Below are positions 50,414 to 61,113 of a stretch of DNA of 64,000 nucleotides, piece after piece. Made by a program: the position numbers and the translations under genes. The notes beneath the pieces were generated by a model, which searched no databases, was not told where the DNA came from, and saw only the letters and a program-made list of their open reading frames with translations. Positions within the stretch are counted from its first letter, which is position 1; each line of letters starts with the position of its first letter. Source of the DNA: Desertibacillus haloalkaliphilus (GTDB lineage: Bacteria; Bacillota; Bacilli; Bacillales; KJ1-10-99); contig NZ_JAHPIV010000012.1 of the NCBI RefSeq assembly GCF_019039105.1, positions 115,920 through 179,919 of the forward strand. Reading direction: 5' to 3'.

Positions 50414-51881
50414 ACAGCATGTGAAAGAAAAACAATTAATATCCAAAAATATTAGGGAAAATGAGAAAATTTTAAAACAACGCTTAGGGATTGGGACTAG
50501 CTTTGATGTTGGAATTCGCAAACTATCCATCTTAGGAAAAGAAATTCAAATTTATTACACGAACGGCTTATGTGATATCCAATATATTATTGAAATCCTC
50601 AAAGAGTTAATGGATCTAGAATCACGGGGTCGTGAGACACGTGATGTAAAAAAAGCGATAGAAAATCATCTCACTCACGTTCAAGTCGAATATAAATCAA
50701 CATTGGATGAAGCGATTGATGAAATGCTTTCAGGTCTAATCTTCATTTTACTAGAAGGTGAAGATGAAGCATTTGTTGTAGATACAAGAAGTTATCCTGG
50801 GCGGGGTCCGGATGAGCCTGATACCGAGCGGGTCGTTCGTGGTGCCCGTGATGGCTACACAGAAAATATTATTGAAAATACAGGTTTAACTCGTCGACGT
50901 ATCCGTGATGAACGGCTTCGTCATGAAATTCTTAGAGTGGGCACGCGCTCGAAAACTGATATTTGTATCTCTTATATTGACGGTGTTGCTGATGAAAATT
51001 TAGTTGAGATCGTCAGAAAAGAACTCGAAAATATCAATATTGATGGAATCACGATGGCTGACAAAGTTGTTGAAGAGTTTATTGTTAAACAAGGGGCGAA
51101 TCCATTCCCACTTGTTCGTTATACAGAAAGGCCAGATGTGGCAGCTACGCACTTACTTGAAGGGCATGTTGTCCTTATTGTTGATTCATCACCAAGTGTC
51201 ATTATTACCCCAACGACGTTTTTTCACCATGTACAGCATGCGGAAGAATATCGTCAAGCACCGGCAATTGGGACCTTTTTAAGATGGGTTCGTTTTGCTG
51301 GAATGATTTTTGCTTTATTCATTTTACCATTGTGGCTACTTATGGTTATGCAACCGTCGTTATTACCAGAGATGATCTCATTTATCGGGCCGAATGAGAC
51401 TGGAAACGTTCCAGTCTTTATGCAAATTGTGCTAGCTGAATTTGGGATTGAGTTATTGAGGATGGCGGCCATCCATACCCCTTCACCATTAGCGACAGCG
51501 CTTGGTTTAGTAGCCGCGTTACTCATTGGTGAAGTTGCGATTGAAGTTGGATTATTTTCTCCCGAGGTCATTCTTTATGTTGCTTTAGGTGCCATCGGTA
51601 CGTTTGCTACACCTAGTTATGAATTAGGAATTGCGTTAAAAGTGGCTCGTCTCGTACTTCTTGCAGCGGTCGCACTCTTTAAAGTACCGGGTCTTGTGAT
51701 TGGGACTACGTTATTGTTAATCATCATGATCAATATTAAAGCACTTAACAAACCTTATTTATGGCCATTTTTACCATTTGATCCACAAGGGTTTAAACAA
51801 ATCTTGTTTAGAATGTCAGTACCAACCATGAAACAGAGACCAACAATTGTTAACCCGAAAAATTCAATTAAACAATCGTAA
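50406..51881 (+). CDS. spoVAF: stage V sporulation protein AF (GerA family)
   Basis: 491 residues, homologous to germinant-receptor A subunits: a cytosolic N-terminal domain (to about 290, with [16 protein letters not shown] and [11 protein letters not shown]), then several hydrophobic helices and a basic tail. ATG overlaps spoVAEA. It modulates germination with FigP/YqhR-like partners in B. subtilis (family knowledge). No gene between it and lysA. Confidence 0.93.
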   Translation: MTEQHVKEKQLISKNIRENEKILKQRLGIGTSFDVGIRKLSILGKEIQIYYTNGLCDIQYIIEILKELMDLESRGRETRDVKKAIENHLTHVQVEYKSTLDEAIDEMLSGLIFILLEGEDEAFVVDTRSYPGRGPDEPDTERVVRGARDGYTENIIENTGLTRRRIRDERLRHEILRVGTRSKTDICISYIDGVADENLVEIVRKELENINIDGITMADKVVEEFIVKQGANPFPLVRYTERPDVAATHLLEGHVVLIVDSSPSVIITPTTFFHHVQHAEEYRQAPAIGTFLRWVRFAGMIFALFILPLWLLMVMQPSLLPEMISFIGPNETGNVPVFMQIVLAEFGIELLRMAAIHTPSPLATALGLVAALLIGEVAIEVGLFSPEVILYVALGAIGTFATPSYELGIALKVARLVLLAAVALFKVPGLVIGTTLLLIIMINIKALNKPYLWPFLPFDPQGFKQILFRMSVPTMKQRPTIVNPKNSIKQS

Positions 51882-52185
51882 TTCGTATTGGGTATCTTCG
51901 GTTATTGCGAGTGCGAGATATGTATGATAAAGTTTACGTAAATAATAATCTCTCCATCGTTTAACTGGGGAATTGAGCATTGGATGTCTACTTTGTTTCG
52001 GAACTGTGTAATCGGATTGTTGCTGCTCGTATTTGAGGAGTAAGTACGATCTTTAAATATCATGAAGGCTATAGTCGCACGCATGTTAGTGCAGCTAGTG
52101 TTCCTACATTAGCTGCATTTCTATTTTAAGCTAATAGGACAAAAATGGGTTCACGCACTTTATCGTAGTAAGGAGAGGGGAAAGT
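51882..52185. other. intergenic region spoVAF-lysA without recognised features
   Basis: 304 bases. I found no ribosome-binding-site-led frame, no conserved lysine riboswitch blocks and no clear terminator hairpin. A short antisense frame (51902-52084) has no support. Confidence 0.5.
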
Positions 52186-53505
52186 ATGTTTTTTCATGGG
52201 TCAAGCCAGGTGAATGAAAAAGGGCATCTTGAAATTGGTGGTGTTGATACAGTTGTTTTAACAAAAGAGTATGGAACACCGGTTTATGTGTATGATGTGT
52301 CTTTGATTAGAGAGAAAGCTAAAGCATTTCAACAAGCATTTCAAAATCATGGGGTACAGGCACAAGTTGCATTTGCTAGCAAATCATTTAGCTGCGTAGC
52401 AATGATTCAATTAGCAGATGAGTTAGGCTTAAGCTTGGACGTTGTTTCAGGTGGTGAGCTCTACACCGCACAAGTTGCGGGTTTTCCGATGGAACGTGTC
52501 CATTTCCATGGAAATAACAAAAGCCCACAAGAGATCGACATGGCTGTTGAAGCTGGTATTGGTTGTTTTGTTGTTGATAATTTCTATGAGCTAGAGCTTT
52601 TAGAGCGTGCTAGTAAAAAATTTGAGAAACAGGTTTCAATTTTATTGCGGACAACACCAGGGATTGAAGCTCATACGCATGAATATATTTCGACAGGCCA
52701 AGAGGATTCAAAATTTGGCTTTGATTTATCAAGTGGTCAAGTTGATCAAGCGATTACTTATGTTCAAAAACGAGAGTGTTTCCAGTTGTTAGGTCTACAT
52801 TGTCACATTGGTTCGCAAATCTTTGAAACGGTAGGGTTTGTGATGACGATTGAAAAGATTTTCTCATATTTGAAGCAATGGAAAGAAACGATTGGTTATA
52901 CACCAGACGTTCTTAATCTTGGTGGAGGTTTTGGGATCCGTTATGTTGAGGGTGACACGCCATTACCAGTAGCGGATTACATTGATGCAACAGTGAAAGC
53001 AGTGAAAGAGCAAGCTGACAACCTTTCGATTGATGTGCCAGAAATTTGGATAGAGCCTGGTAGATCTCTTGTTGGTGATGCGGGTACAACGCTATATAGT
53101 GTCGGCTCACAAAAGGAAGTCCCTGATGTAAGGCATTATTTAGCTGTTGATGGTGGAATGACTGATAATTTACGACCTGCTTTGTACCAAGCAGAGTATG
53201 AAGGTGTATTAGCTAACCGAGCAAATGAAAAAGCGGATCAAACCTTTTCGATTGCTGGGAAATGCTGTGAAAGTGGCGATATGTTGATTTGGGATTTACC
53301 TTTACCAAAGGCAAATCATGAGGATGTATTAGCCGTCTTTTGTACAGGTGCTTATGGTTATTCGATGGCAAACAATTATAATCGTATCCCGCGTCCGCCG
53401 GTCGTCTTTGTAGAAAATGGTGAAGCAACCCTTGTTGTCAAACGGGAAACCTATGAGGACCTCGTGCGTTTAGATTTACCGTTAAGTTCAAAAGAAATGG
53501 TATAA
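52186..53505 (+). CDS. lysA: diaminopimelate decarboxylase
   Basis: Last step of lysine synthesis. PLP enzyme of 439 residues: PLP lysine in VAFASKSFSC (near residue 65), HFHGNNKSPQEI, LHCHIGSQI, the glycine-rich NLGGGFGIRY and EPGRSLV, and the C-terminal CESGD active-site cysteine. ATG follows AGGAGAGGGG. Position after spoVAF is as in B. subtilis. Confidence 0.96.
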   Translation: MFFHGSSQVNEKGHLEIGGVDTVVLTKEYGTPVYVYDVSLIREKAKAFQQAFQNHGVQAQVAFASKSFSCVAMIQLADELGLSLDVVSGGELYTAQVAGFPMERVHFHGNNKSPQEIDMAVEAGIGCFVVDNFYELELLERASKKFEKQVSILLRTTPGIEAHTHEYISTGQEDSKFGFDLSSGQVDQAITYVQKRECFQLLGLHCHIGSQIFETVGFVMTIEKIFSYLKQWKETIGYTPDVLNLGGGFGIRYVEGDTPLPVADYIDATVKAVKEQADNLSIDVPEIWIEPGRSLVGDAGTTLYSVGSQKEVPDVRHYLAVDGGMTDNLRPALYQAEYEGVLANRANEKADQTFSIAGKCCESGDMLIWDLPLPKANHEDVLAVFCTGAYGYSMANNYNRIPRPPVVFVENGEATLVVKRETYEDLVRLDLPLSSKEMV

Positions 53506-53647
53506 TTGAAGAGCTGTGTCAAAACATTACAAAGCGTTTGACACAGCCTGTTTGCTAAGACTAATCTCCCTCAGCGGATTCGAAGTCGATTTGTTTGTTT
53601 AGATTATGATATGATGGGTAAGATGTTATCATTAGGAGGTTGTACAT

Positions 53648-54082
53648 ATGAAAAAAGGAAGCATTACGTTTGAAAATGGTGAAAAGGTTGTTTTGGAATT
53701 TTTCCCAGAAGAAGCGCCAGGAACAGTTGAAAACTTTGAGAAGCTTGCTAATGAAGGCTTTTACAATGGATTAACGTTTCATCGTGTGATCCCAGGGTTT
53801 GTTGCTCAAGGTGGCTGTCCTGTAGGTAATGGTACAGGTGGACCAGGGTATACAATTAAATGTGAAACAGAAGGTAACCCACATAAGCATGGTCGCGGTT
53901 ACTTATCAATGGCTCATGCTGGTAAAGACACGGGTGGTAGTCAGTTTTTTATTCTTTTTGAGCCACAACCACATTTAGATGGTGTTCATACGGTTTTCGG
54001 TCGTGTTACTGAGGGAATGGAAAGCGTAGACCGCATCAAACAAGGTGATGTGATGAGTGAAGTGAAGGTTTGGGAAGAATAA
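53648..54082 (+). CDS. ppiB: peptidyl-prolyl cis-trans isomerase B (cyclophilin)
   Basis: 144 residues, cytoplasmic cyclophilin. Catalytic Arg in [19 protein letters not shown] and the substrate-pocket [12 protein letters not shown] are conserved. ATG follows AGGAGG. Monocistronic, terminator at 54104. Confidence 0.95.
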   Translation: MKKGSITFENGEKVVLEFFPEEAPGTVENFEKLANEGFYNGLTFHRVIPGFVAQGGCPVGNGTGGPGYTIKCETEGNPHKHGRGYLSMAHAGKDTGGSQFFILFEPQPHLDGVHTVFGRVTEGMESVDRIKQGDVMSEVKVWEE

Positions 54083-54103
54083 GCTTAATTAAATCGTAGT
54101 TTC

Positions 54104-54150
54104 AAAGGTATGATGAAAGGTGAGGATTTACCTTTCATCATACCTTTTTT
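54104..54150 (+). terminator. terminator after ppiB
   Basis: AAAGGTATGATGAAAGG pairs with CCTTTCATCATACCTTT (17 bp, perfect), followed by TTTTG. Confidence 0.9.
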
Positions 54151-54230
54151 GTCATGACTTTGAAAAATAATACCTCAAAGTAGACAAGCGGTGCTAGATA
54201 TGTGTTATACTAAGAAAAATCACATACGAA

Positions 54231-54373
54231 TTCCTTCGGGGTCGGGTGAAATTCCCAACCGGCGGTGATGAAGTTGTTAGCTTCTTAGTCCGTGACCCGT
54301 ATGCACGCCTGTGTATACGGTGGATCTGGTGAAACTCCAGGGCCGACAGTGAGAGTCTGGATGGGAGAAGGAA
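54231..54373 (+). promoter_or_regulatory. FMN riboswitch (RFN element) of the rib operon
   Basis: P1 TTCCTTC/GAAGGAA encloses the conserved blocks CGGGGTCGGGTGAAATTCCC, ACCGGCGGTGATGAAG, CCGTGACCCG, GTGGATCTGGTGAAACTCC and GGGCCGACAGTGAGAGTC. FMN binding should favour the terminator at 54557 and reduce ribDEBAH expression (established for the class). Confidence 0.97.
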
Positions 54374-54556
54374 GAGAAGTGACATGACATGAGCAATGAA
54401 TGTCTATTCAATAGGAGAAGTATCTTCTTTTTGGCTTAGCTAGAGTGATCATACTTATGCATGCTTATTTTGATAAGCGTCATAGTTAGTAGATCGAGAT
54501 CCAATTTTAGAGTATACTTGTTCCTTTATTTGATATTTCTCTTACGAAGAAACGAT

Positions 54557-54588
54557 ACCCTGGAGACTATTTCTCTAGGGTCTTTTTT
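54557..54588 (+). terminator. terminator of the FMN riboswitch
   Basis: ACCCTGGAGA pairs with TCTCTAGGGT (one G-U), followed by CTTTTTT. It is 23 bases before ribD and about 185 bases after the aptamer, so the antiterminator arm must lie in the intervening AT-rich stretch. Confidence 0.83.
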
Positions 54589-54614
54589 ATATGAGTGCAT
54601 AAGGGGGAGAACCC

Positions 54615-55706
54615 ATGAATGATCGAGAATATATGACACTAGCGATTCAGTTAGCAAAAGCAACAACCGGTCAAACGTCACCAAACCCTGTTGTTGGTTC
54701 AGTTGTTGTCAAAGACGGTCAAATCAAAGGGATGGGGGCTCATCTAAAAGCAGGCGAGCCGCATGCGGAAGTTCATGCGTTGACGATGGCCGGCGATGAG
54801 GCAATCGGAGCAACTATTTATGTCACCCTCGAACCGTGTAGTCACCATGGACGAACGCCACCATGTGCTGACCTTATTATAAAAAAGGGGGTTCGCCGGG
54901 TGGTGATCGCGACTGTAGATCCAAATCCAGTGGTTGCAGGAAAAGGAATTGAAAAATTACAGGCAGCGGGCATTGAGGTTGAGGTTGGTTTACTGAAAGA
55001 AGAAGCAGATCAAATCAATCAAGTTTTCTTTCACTATATGAAGACCAAACGACCATTTGTTACCTTGAAATCAGCTTCGAGCCTTGATGGTAAAACCGCG
55101 ACGGTAACAAAGGAAAGTAAATGGATTACTGGAAATGCAGCACGAGAGGACAGTCACCGCTATCGTCATCAACATGATGCGATTATGGTTGGGATAGGGA
55201 CAGTGATTGAGGATAACCCTTCACTTACAACCCGACTACAAAATGGTGGTAAGAATCCGCTTCGGATCATTCTTGATCATCAGTTACGAATACCGTTAGA
55301 TGCGACAGTCGTTTGTGATCAACAGGCACCGACTTGGATTGTCACAAGCGTAGATGCTCCAGATGAAAAAGAAGAAAAGTTAGAATCGCTAGGTGTTAAA
55401 GTTGTTCGTTTACAAACAAGCGAGATCGATATTCCTGTTCTCCTTGATGTGTTAGGTGAGAAGGGGATTACATCGTTATTTGTTGAAGGTGGAGCTACGC
55501 TTCACGGTAGTTTTTTAGTAGCGGGAACCATTAATCAAGTCATCACGTATATCGCTCCGAAACTGATCGGCGGTAAGGATGCTATACCCTCAATCGCAGG
55601 TGAGGGGATTGAATCGATGTCTGATGTCGTTGAACTTGAGGTTCAATCGATGGAAAGAATTGGCGAAGATATTAAAATTGTCTCAATTCCAAAGGGGGAA
55701 AAATAG
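54615..55706 (+). CDS. ribD: bifunctional riboflavin deaminase/reductase
   Basis: Deaminates and reduces the pyrimidine intermediate of riboflavin synthesis. 363 residues: N-terminal deaminase with zinc motif HAEVHAL and PCSHHGRTPPCA (residues ~50-85), then the reductase from about 145 (KSASSLDGKTA, MVGIGTVIEDNP, FVEGGATLHGSF). ATG follows AGGGGGAGA. The stop overlaps the ribE start by one base. Confidence 0.96.
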   Translation: MNDREYMTLAIQLAKATTGQTSPNPVVGSVVVKDGQIKGMGAHLKAGEPHAEVHALTMAGDEAIGATIYVTLEPCSHHGRTPPCADLIIKKGVRRVVIATVDPNPVVAGKGIEKLQAAGIEVEVGLLKEEADQINQVFFHYMKTKRPFVTLKSASSLDGKTATVTKESKWITGNAAREDSHRYRHQHDAIMVGIGTVIEDNPSLTTRLQNGGKNPLRIILDHQLRIPLDATVVCDQQAPTWIVTSVDAPDEKEEKLESLGVKVVRLQTSEIDIPVLLDVLGEKGITSLFVEGGATLHGSFLVAGTINQVITYIAPKLIGGKDAIPSIAGEGIESMSDVVELEVQSMERIGEDIKIVSIPKGEK

Positions 55707-56359
55707 TGTTTACGGGGATCATTGAAGAACTTGGTACAATCGAAAAAGTAAATCAATCTGGTGATGCCATTGTAATGGTTATAGGGGCTAAAACGATATT
55801 AGATGATGTTCAATTAGGTGATAGCATTTCGGTAAACGGTGTCTGCTTAACAGTAACTTCATTTACCTCTTCATCATTTACAGTCGATATTATGCCTGAA
55901 ACGGTCAAACATACGAGCCTACGTGATCTCACCAGAGGTTCTAACGTTAATTTAGAGCGTGCGATGGCTGCAAATGGACGCTTTGGCGGGCATTTTGTAT
56001 CTGGTCATGTTGATGGTGTTGGTGAAATTGTTGCAAAGAAAGAAGTCGATAATGCCGTTTATTATGAAATACGTGTGCCACATGAATTAAGTCACTACTT
56101 TATTTCAAAAGGCTCTGTAGCCGTTGATGGCACAAGTTTGACGGTTTTTACAGTAACTGATGAGACGTTCACCGTTTCGATTATTCCTCATACATTAACT
56201 GAAACTGTCATCGGTCAAAAAGGAATTGGCGATGTGGTTAATATTGAATGTGATCTTGTAGGAAAATATATAGAACAATTCATTACAAGACGTTTTAGCG
56301 AAGCGAAAACGACGTCCTCAATTACAGAACAATTTTTGGAAGAGAATGGTTTTAAATAA
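55706..56359 (+). CDS. ribE: riboflavin synthase alpha chain
   Basis: Dismutates lumazine to riboflavin. 217 residues in two lumazine-binding repeats, each with the [14 protein letters not shown] start; NGVCLTV in the first, DGTSLTV in the second, and [13 protein letters not shown] start after AAGGGGG. Second gene of the rib operon. Confidence 0.95.
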   Translation: MFTGIIEELGTIEKVNQSGDAIVMVIGAKTILDDVQLGDSISVNGVCLTVTSFTSSSFTVDIMPETVKHTSLRDLTRGSNVNLERAMAANGRFGGHFVSGHVDGVGEIVAKKEVDNAVYYEIRVPHELSHYFISKGSVAVDGTSLTVFTVTDETFTVSIIPHTLTETVIGQKGIGDVVNIECDLVGKYIEQFITRRFSEAKTTSSITEQFLEENGFK

Positions 56360-56391
56360 AGGGTATAGAGGACCAAAAAAGGGGTGGAATC

Positions 56392-57585
56392 ATGTTTGAT
56401 CCAATTGAAGAAGCAATCTATGAGTTAATGCAGGGGAGAGTTGTTATTGTTTGTGATGATGAAGACCGAGAAAATGAAGGTGATTTTGTCGCGTTAGCAG
56501 AAAAAGCAACTCCTGAAGTGATTAATTTTATGATTAAAGAAGGCCGTGGTCTCGTTTGTGCACCGATTACTGAGACTAGAGCCAAGCAATTAGAGCTCTT
56601 GCCAATGGTTGATCACAATACTGATCCACATGGAACTGCCTTTACGGTTAGTGTGGATCATCATACAACAACAACTGGGATTTCTGCTCATGAACGGGCA
56701 ACAACGATACAGGCATTAATTGATGATGAAGCGAAAAGTCATCATTTCAAAAAGCCGGGACACATCTTTCCGTTAGTTGCCAAAGAAGGCGGAGTTTTAA
56801 GACGTGCTGGACATACGGAAGCGTCCGTCGACCTAGCTCGTTTATCAGGAGCAGCACCAGCTGCAGTGATTTGTGAAATTATTAAAGATGATGGCTCAAT
56901 GGCACGAGTTCCTGACTTGCGTAAAATCGCTGATGAACACGAATTAAAAATGATTACGATTAAAGATTTGATTAAATACCGTCACCGCAAAGACCAATTG
57001 GTGAAAAAGGAAATCGAAATTAATCTACCAACTGATTTTGGTGACTTTCGTGCTGTAGGATATACGAATGTGGTTGATGGCAAAGAGAATGTAGCTTTAA
57101 TTAAAGGGGAGCTCTTGCCTGACGAACCAACATTAGTCCGTGTTCACTCTGAGTGTTTGACAGGAGATGTATTCGGTTCTCACCGTTGTGATTGTGGGCC
57201 ACAATTACATGCTGCTCTTAAACAAATTGAGGAAGCTGGTTCTGGTGTATTATTGTATATGCGTCAAGAGGGACGAGGAATTGGTCTTATCAATAAGATG
57301 AAGGCTTATAAACTTCAAGAAGAAGGTTATGATACGGTGGAGGCAAATGAGAAATTAGGTTTTGCACCTGATTTACGTGATTATGGTATTGGTGCTCAAA
57401 TTTTGCGAGACTTAGGGATTACGAAAATGAACCTATTAACAAACAACCCGCGTAAAATTAAAGGCTTACATGGGTACGATTTAGAGATTGTTGACCGTAT
57501 TCCATTGCAGCTACCTCATAACAAAGATAACGAGCATTATTTAAAAACGAAGCACAAAAAGCTTGGGCATTTATTACATTTTTAA
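56392..57585 (+). CDS. ribBA: bifunctional DHBP synthase / GTP cyclohydrolase II
   Basis: Supplies both precursors of the riboflavin pathway. 397 residues. RibB half (to about 200): [12 protein letters not shown] and [12 protein letters not shown]. RibA half: zinc site [18 protein letters not shown] and GTP-site [12 protein letters not shown] follows AAAGGGGTGG. 32 bases after ribE. Confidence 0.97.
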   Translation: MFDPIEEAIYELMQGRVVIVCDDEDRENEGDFVALAEKATPEVINFMIKEGRGLVCAPITETRAKQLELLPMVDHNTDPHGTAFTVSVDHHTTTTGISAHERATTIQALIDDEAKSHHFKKPGHIFPLVAKEGGVLRRAGHTEASVDLARLSGAAPAAVICEIIKDDGSMARVPDLRKIADEHELKMITIKDLIKYRHRKDQLVKKEIEINLPTDFGDFRAVGYTNVVDGKENVALIKGELLPDEPTLVRVHSECLTGDVFGSHRCDCGPQLHAALKQIEEAGSGVLLYMRQEGRGIGLINKMKAYKLQEEGYDTVEANEKLGFAPDLRDYGIGAQILRDLGITKMNLLTNNPRKIKGLHGYDLEIVDRIPLQLPHNKDNEHYLKTKHKKLGHLLHF

Positions 57586-57688
57586 AAGGCGGATAAGTTT
57601 CTCAGGGTCAAATCGGATGCCTGAGGGCTTCTCCTAGTCTTACATAGCTTTATTAAAAAATTATATGGTATATAAGGAGGAAGTTGAG

Positions 57689-58156
57689 ATGGGAAAAGTA
57701 TTTGAAGGACATCTTGTTGCATCAGGTTTAAAAGTAGGGATTGTTGTAGGGCGATTTAACGAGTTTATCACGAGCAAGTTATTAGGCGGGGCTGAAGATG
57801 CATTGAAACGTCACGGTATTAATGAAGCAGATGTCGATGTTGCATGGGTGCCAGGTGCATTTGAAATCCCATTTGCGGCAAAAAAGATGGTTGATTCAAA
57901 CAAGTATGATGCTGTCATTACACTAGGGACTGTCATTCGCGGATCGACTCCACACTTTGATTATGTTTGTAGCGAAGTGTCAAAAGGAGTAGCATCACTA
58001 TCGTTACAGTCAGGTGTTCCTGTGATCTTTGGAGTCATAACGACTGATACGATCGAACAAGCCATTGAACGTGCAGGTACAAAAGCAGGAAACAAAGGTT
58101 GGGATGCAGCCACTTCTGCGATTGAAATGGCAAATTTAAACCGTTCATTTGAGTAA
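57689..58156 (+). CDS. ribH: 6,7-dimethyl-8-ribityllumazine synthase
   Basis: Penultimate riboflavin step, forms a 60-subunit capsid in bacilli. 155 residues. [37 protein letters not shown] and the catalytic histidine therein are conserved. ATG 57689 follows AAGGAGGAAG; frame to 57665 lies before it. End of the rib operon. Confidence 0.96.
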   Translation: MGKVFEGHLVASGLKVGIVVGRFNEFITSKLLGGAEDALKRHGINEADVDVAWVPGAFEIPFAAKKMVDSNKYDAVITLGTVIRGSTPHFDYVCSEVSKGVASLSLQSGVPVIFGVITTDTIEQAIERAGTKAGNKGWDAATSAIEMANLNRSFE

Positions 58157-58158
58157 GC

Positions 58159-58186
58159 AAAATGGCGACCTTGTCGCCATTTTTTA
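58159..58186 (+). terminator. terminator of the rib operon
   Basis: AAAATGGCGAC pairs with GTCGCCATTTT, followed by TT; three-base loop. Confidence 0.88.
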
Positions 58187-58436
58187 TGCTCAAGGCTCGA
58201 AGTGCAAGAAGAAGCACGGCCGAATATGTAATTGGTGAAACCGATCGACAGTTTGTTATTGAACAGTTGCTTGTTTGACACTAAAGTAATATAAAAGATC
58301 ACTCTTTTTTATTGAAAAAATGATTACGTTTTTTCAATAATGCAGTATAATAGATAAAGCGATAGATGATCGCTACAAGCAAGTATTAGCTCTTTTGCAC
58401 ATAACTGGTAATTACTAAATGTAATGAGGGATGTAT

Positions 58437-58790
58437 ATGTTCATTCGATATAAGCAATCTTACAAAAAAATAGCAATGGGTCTTATATCGTACATGCCAA
58501 AAGAGAAAGAAATTAAGAAACTACAAGAGACGATTGACAGGTATGAGACAGACGACAGGTATCAATTGTATTTATGGAAAGAAGATGATGACATCATTGG
58601 TGTTTTAGGATTATTTGTCGATGAGGACACAACGGCTGAATTATGTCATCTTAGTGTAAATCCATCTTACCGTCAGGAAGGCATCGGACGAAAAATGATC
58701 GCTGCCCTACAAGAGATCGTACCAGGCGAACTAAGGGCGAATGAGGATACGATTGAATTTTTTGAGGCCTGTATGCAAGAAATGAGATAA
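58437..58790 (+). CDS. ribT: RibT, GNAT-family N-acetyltransferase
   Basis: 117 residues. The acetyl-CoA loop is RQEGIGRKMI, and the N-terminal FIRYKQSYKKIAMGLISYMP matches B. subtilis RibT. ATG 58437 is six bases after GAGGG; ATG 58431 is adjacent to it. It lies 280 bases after ribH with a terminator between, so it is probably separately transcribed. Substrate unknown. Confidence 0.9.
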   Translation: MFIRYKQSYKKIAMGLISYMPKEKEIKKLQETIDRYETDDRYQLYLWKEDDDIIGVLGLFVDEDTTAELCHLSVNPSYRQEGIGRKMIAALQEIVPGELRANEDTIEFFEACMQEMR

Positions 58791-58809
58791 AAAGAGGTGG
58801 GTAAGGAAA

Positions 58810-59331
58810 TTATTCTTTCCTTACCCTTTTTCGAAGTTTTTTTTGGTAGTTACGCTCGTCGATGACGTCTTGTCGATCTCTTAACGCGTGCTTATGAATA
58901 AGGTAGTCGTTATCTAATTGACTCTTTTGCCCCCATTGATTCCCTCTATCGTTGCATATTTGTATACATTGGTCTCGCAGGGCTTGATCATGAAGAGGGA
59001 TATTCATGTCAGTGTATGATTGCTCTTTACTAATCTCTTGTTTTCTTTTTTGTAATTCTTCTATGAAAGCATGATAATCGATACCTAATGAATGAATGGC
59101 TTTTTTCTCCTGTTCTAATAACATAAGGGCTCGGTTGATCATGCGATTTGCTCCTCGATAATTGCGACGACGTTGGTGGTAAAGAGCAACAGCAACTTGG
59201 ATGAGCCCAACCCAGTAGTCGTTTTTCTGTCCTTCTTCTTTCCAATGCTCTTCTAATACTTCATGACATTCAAAAAAATCACGTGCTCCGTGGAAGTAAA
59301 CGAGATAATCAATATAAGCTTTTGGATACAA
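58810..59331 (-). CDS. ypuF: DUF309-family protein (YpuF)
   Basis: 173 residues, helical. The family signature HGARDFFECHEVLEEHWKEE is at residues 14-33, with GLIQVAVALYHQRRRN following. TTG start after AAAGGGG. Function unknown. It sits between ribT and scpA as in B. subtilis. Confidence 0.88.
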   Translation of the reverse strand: MYPKAYIDYLVYFHGARDFFECHEVLEEHWKEEGQKNDYWVGLIQVAVALYHQRRRNYRGANRMINRALMLLEQEKKAIHSLGIDYHAFIEELQKRKQEISKEQSYTDMNIPLHDQALRDQCIQICNDRGNQWGQKSQLDNDYLIHKHALRDRQDVIDERNYQKKLRKRVRKE

Positions 59332-59486
59332 GGTTTAACCCCTTTCTAACGTGAATTCGTTATAAAAAGTGTAACATAATTTTCTAGCTAACGTATGCAG
59401 ATTACAACGTCGCAGAAAAGAAAATTGTGTTATAATCTCATCTAGCTAGAACCAATTTGAATGCAGCAAGGAACATGGTGGTTTTG

Positions 59487-60248
59487 ATGAATCAATATAA
59501 TGTGAAGCTGGAAGCTTTTGAAGGCCCATTAGATTTGCTCCTTCATTTAATTAACCAAGCAGAAGTTGATATTTATGATATTCCAGTTTCGAAAATAACG
59601 GATCAATATTTAGAATATATTCATACGATGCAAGAATTGGAGCTAGACATTGCTAGTGAGTTTTTAGTGATGGCGGCGACTCTTTTAGCGATAAAAAGTA
59701 AGATGCTTCTACCAAAGCAGGAAGAAGAACTGTTAGAAGACGATATGTACCTAGAGGAAGATGAAGACCCTCGTCAAGAATTAATGGATCGTCTGATTGA
59801 GTACCGAAAATATAAAGAGGCAGCAAAAGACCTTGAGGAGCGTGAGAAAGAGCGTGCACTCGTTCACACGAAGCCCCCAAGTGATCTTAGTCCATACACA
59901 GAAGATGCCCCTATTGCACAGCCAAGCTCAGATGTATCCATTTATCAAATGCTAGAGGCGTATCAAAAGCTCATGAACCGAAATAAAATACGGAAGCCCA
60001 AGCTGACTACTGTAAAAGCAGAGGAAATATCACTGGAAGCAAGAATGGATGAAATCATCGATGAATTAGGGAGGCACCACGGAAAAAAGAATTTTTATGA
60101 GTTATTTCCGTATCAAGATCGTCCTCATATCGTCGTAACGTTTTTAGCACTTTTAGAGTTAATGAAATCAAATTTGATTTTTTGCGAACAAGTAGGAAAT
60201 TTTACTGACATCATGGTTTATCAGAGTGAGGGGGTTTTTGTTCGTTGA
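59487..60248 (+). CDS. scpA: segregation and condensation protein A
   Basis: Kleisin subunit that bridges Smc heads. 253 residues; FEGPLDLLLHLINQAEVDIYDIPVSKIT is the N-terminal Smc-binding domain, acidic middle (EEELLEDDMYLEEDEDP), winged-helix C-terminus. ATG 59487 matches the B. subtilis start, with GGTGG upstream. The stop overlaps the scpB start (4 bases). Confidence 0.95.
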   Translation: MNQYNVKLEAFEGPLDLLLHLINQAEVDIYDIPVSKITDQYLEYIHTMQELELDIASEFLVMAATLLAIKSKMLLPKQEEELLEDDMYLEEDEDPRQELMDRLIEYRKYKEAAKDLEEREKERALVHTKPPSDLSPYTEDAPIAQPSSDVSIYQMLEAYQKLMNRNKIRKPKLTTVKAEEISLEARMDEIIDELGRHHGKKNFYELFPYQDRPHIVVTFLALLELMKSNLIFCEQVGNFTDIMVYQSEGVFVR

Positions 60249-60835
60249 CATTAGAAGAAATGAAATCAATTATTGAAGGGTTGTTATACGTGACGGGTGA
60301 CGAAGGTATTGATTGTAAGCAACTATCTGATGTTCTTGAGGTCAAGGTAGATACCGTAAAGGAAGTCATTGACGATTTGATGGCGACATACCAGGACGAC
60401 AATCGTGGGATTCAAATTATTGAGGTTGGCGGTTCTTTTCAGTTTACAACAAAGCCTGAGCATGCTCACTATTTTAAGCGACTTGCACATACGCCCAGCC
60501 ATTCATCTTTATCCCAGGCTGCACTAGAAACGTTGGCTATCATTGCCTACAAACAGCCGATTACACGGGTGGAAATTGAAGAGGTCAGAGGTGTGAAAAC
60601 GGAAAAGCCCTTACAGACATTATTGGCAAAAACGTTAATCAAAGAAGTCGGACGGGCAGAAGGGACTGGACGAGCTATTTTATATGGCACGACTAAAGAC
60701 TTCTTAGATTATTTTGGTTTAAAATCAATCAAGGAGTTGCCTCCATTACCAGAAGCACTTGATGATGGAACGATAGAAGATGAAGCAGACCTCTTTTTTG
60801 AAAAGTTTGAAGAAAACATGAGTTCATCATCATGA
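60245..60835 (+). CDS. scpB: segregation and condensation protein B
   Basis: Partner of ScpA in condensin. 196 residues in two winged helices; EGLLYVTGDEGID, ETLAIIAYKQPITRVEIEEVRG and LLAKTLIKEVGRAEGTGRA are conserved. TTG start overlapping the scpA stop, after GAGGGGG. Confidence 0.95.
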   Translation: MTLEEMKSIIEGLLYVTGDEGIDCKQLSDVLEVKVDTVKEVIDDLMATYQDDNRGIQIIEVGGSFQFTTKPEHAHYFKRLAHTPSHSSLSQAALETLAIIAYKQPITRVEIEEVRGVKTEKPLQTLLAKTLIKEVGRAEGTGRAILYGTTKDFLDYFGLKSIKELPPLPEALDDGTIEDEADLFFEKFEENMSSSS

Positions 60836-61113
60836 AGCCACTGAAAAAATAAAAGCCACCCTTTTTCACTGCCTCTATTTAAGTATCAATGGGTATGCAC
60901 GTTGCGCGCCTGCTTTGAGAACCCCACTCATAGTGGGCCTTTAAAAATTGGCAACCGCTCCGCATATTGAATAAGGGAAATAGTAAAAACTAATATTTTC
61001 CACTTCTCGCCATCATAGATGAGCTTTTTTAATTTGTCTAACTAAAAATGAATTGAATTTGTTATAATGAAAGAGGTTACATACGTAGTTGATTATCATA
61101 GGGGGGCTTGCCT

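Noticed and set aside
51902..52084. 60-codon minus-strand frame between spoVAF and lysA
   Set aside because: No ribosome binding site, low-complexity residues, no family; likely chance.
60923..60945. CCCACT/AGTGGG hairpin after scpB as a terminator
   Set aside because: Only six pairs, and CCTTTAAAAA rather than a T-run follows; evidence too weak to list as a terminator.
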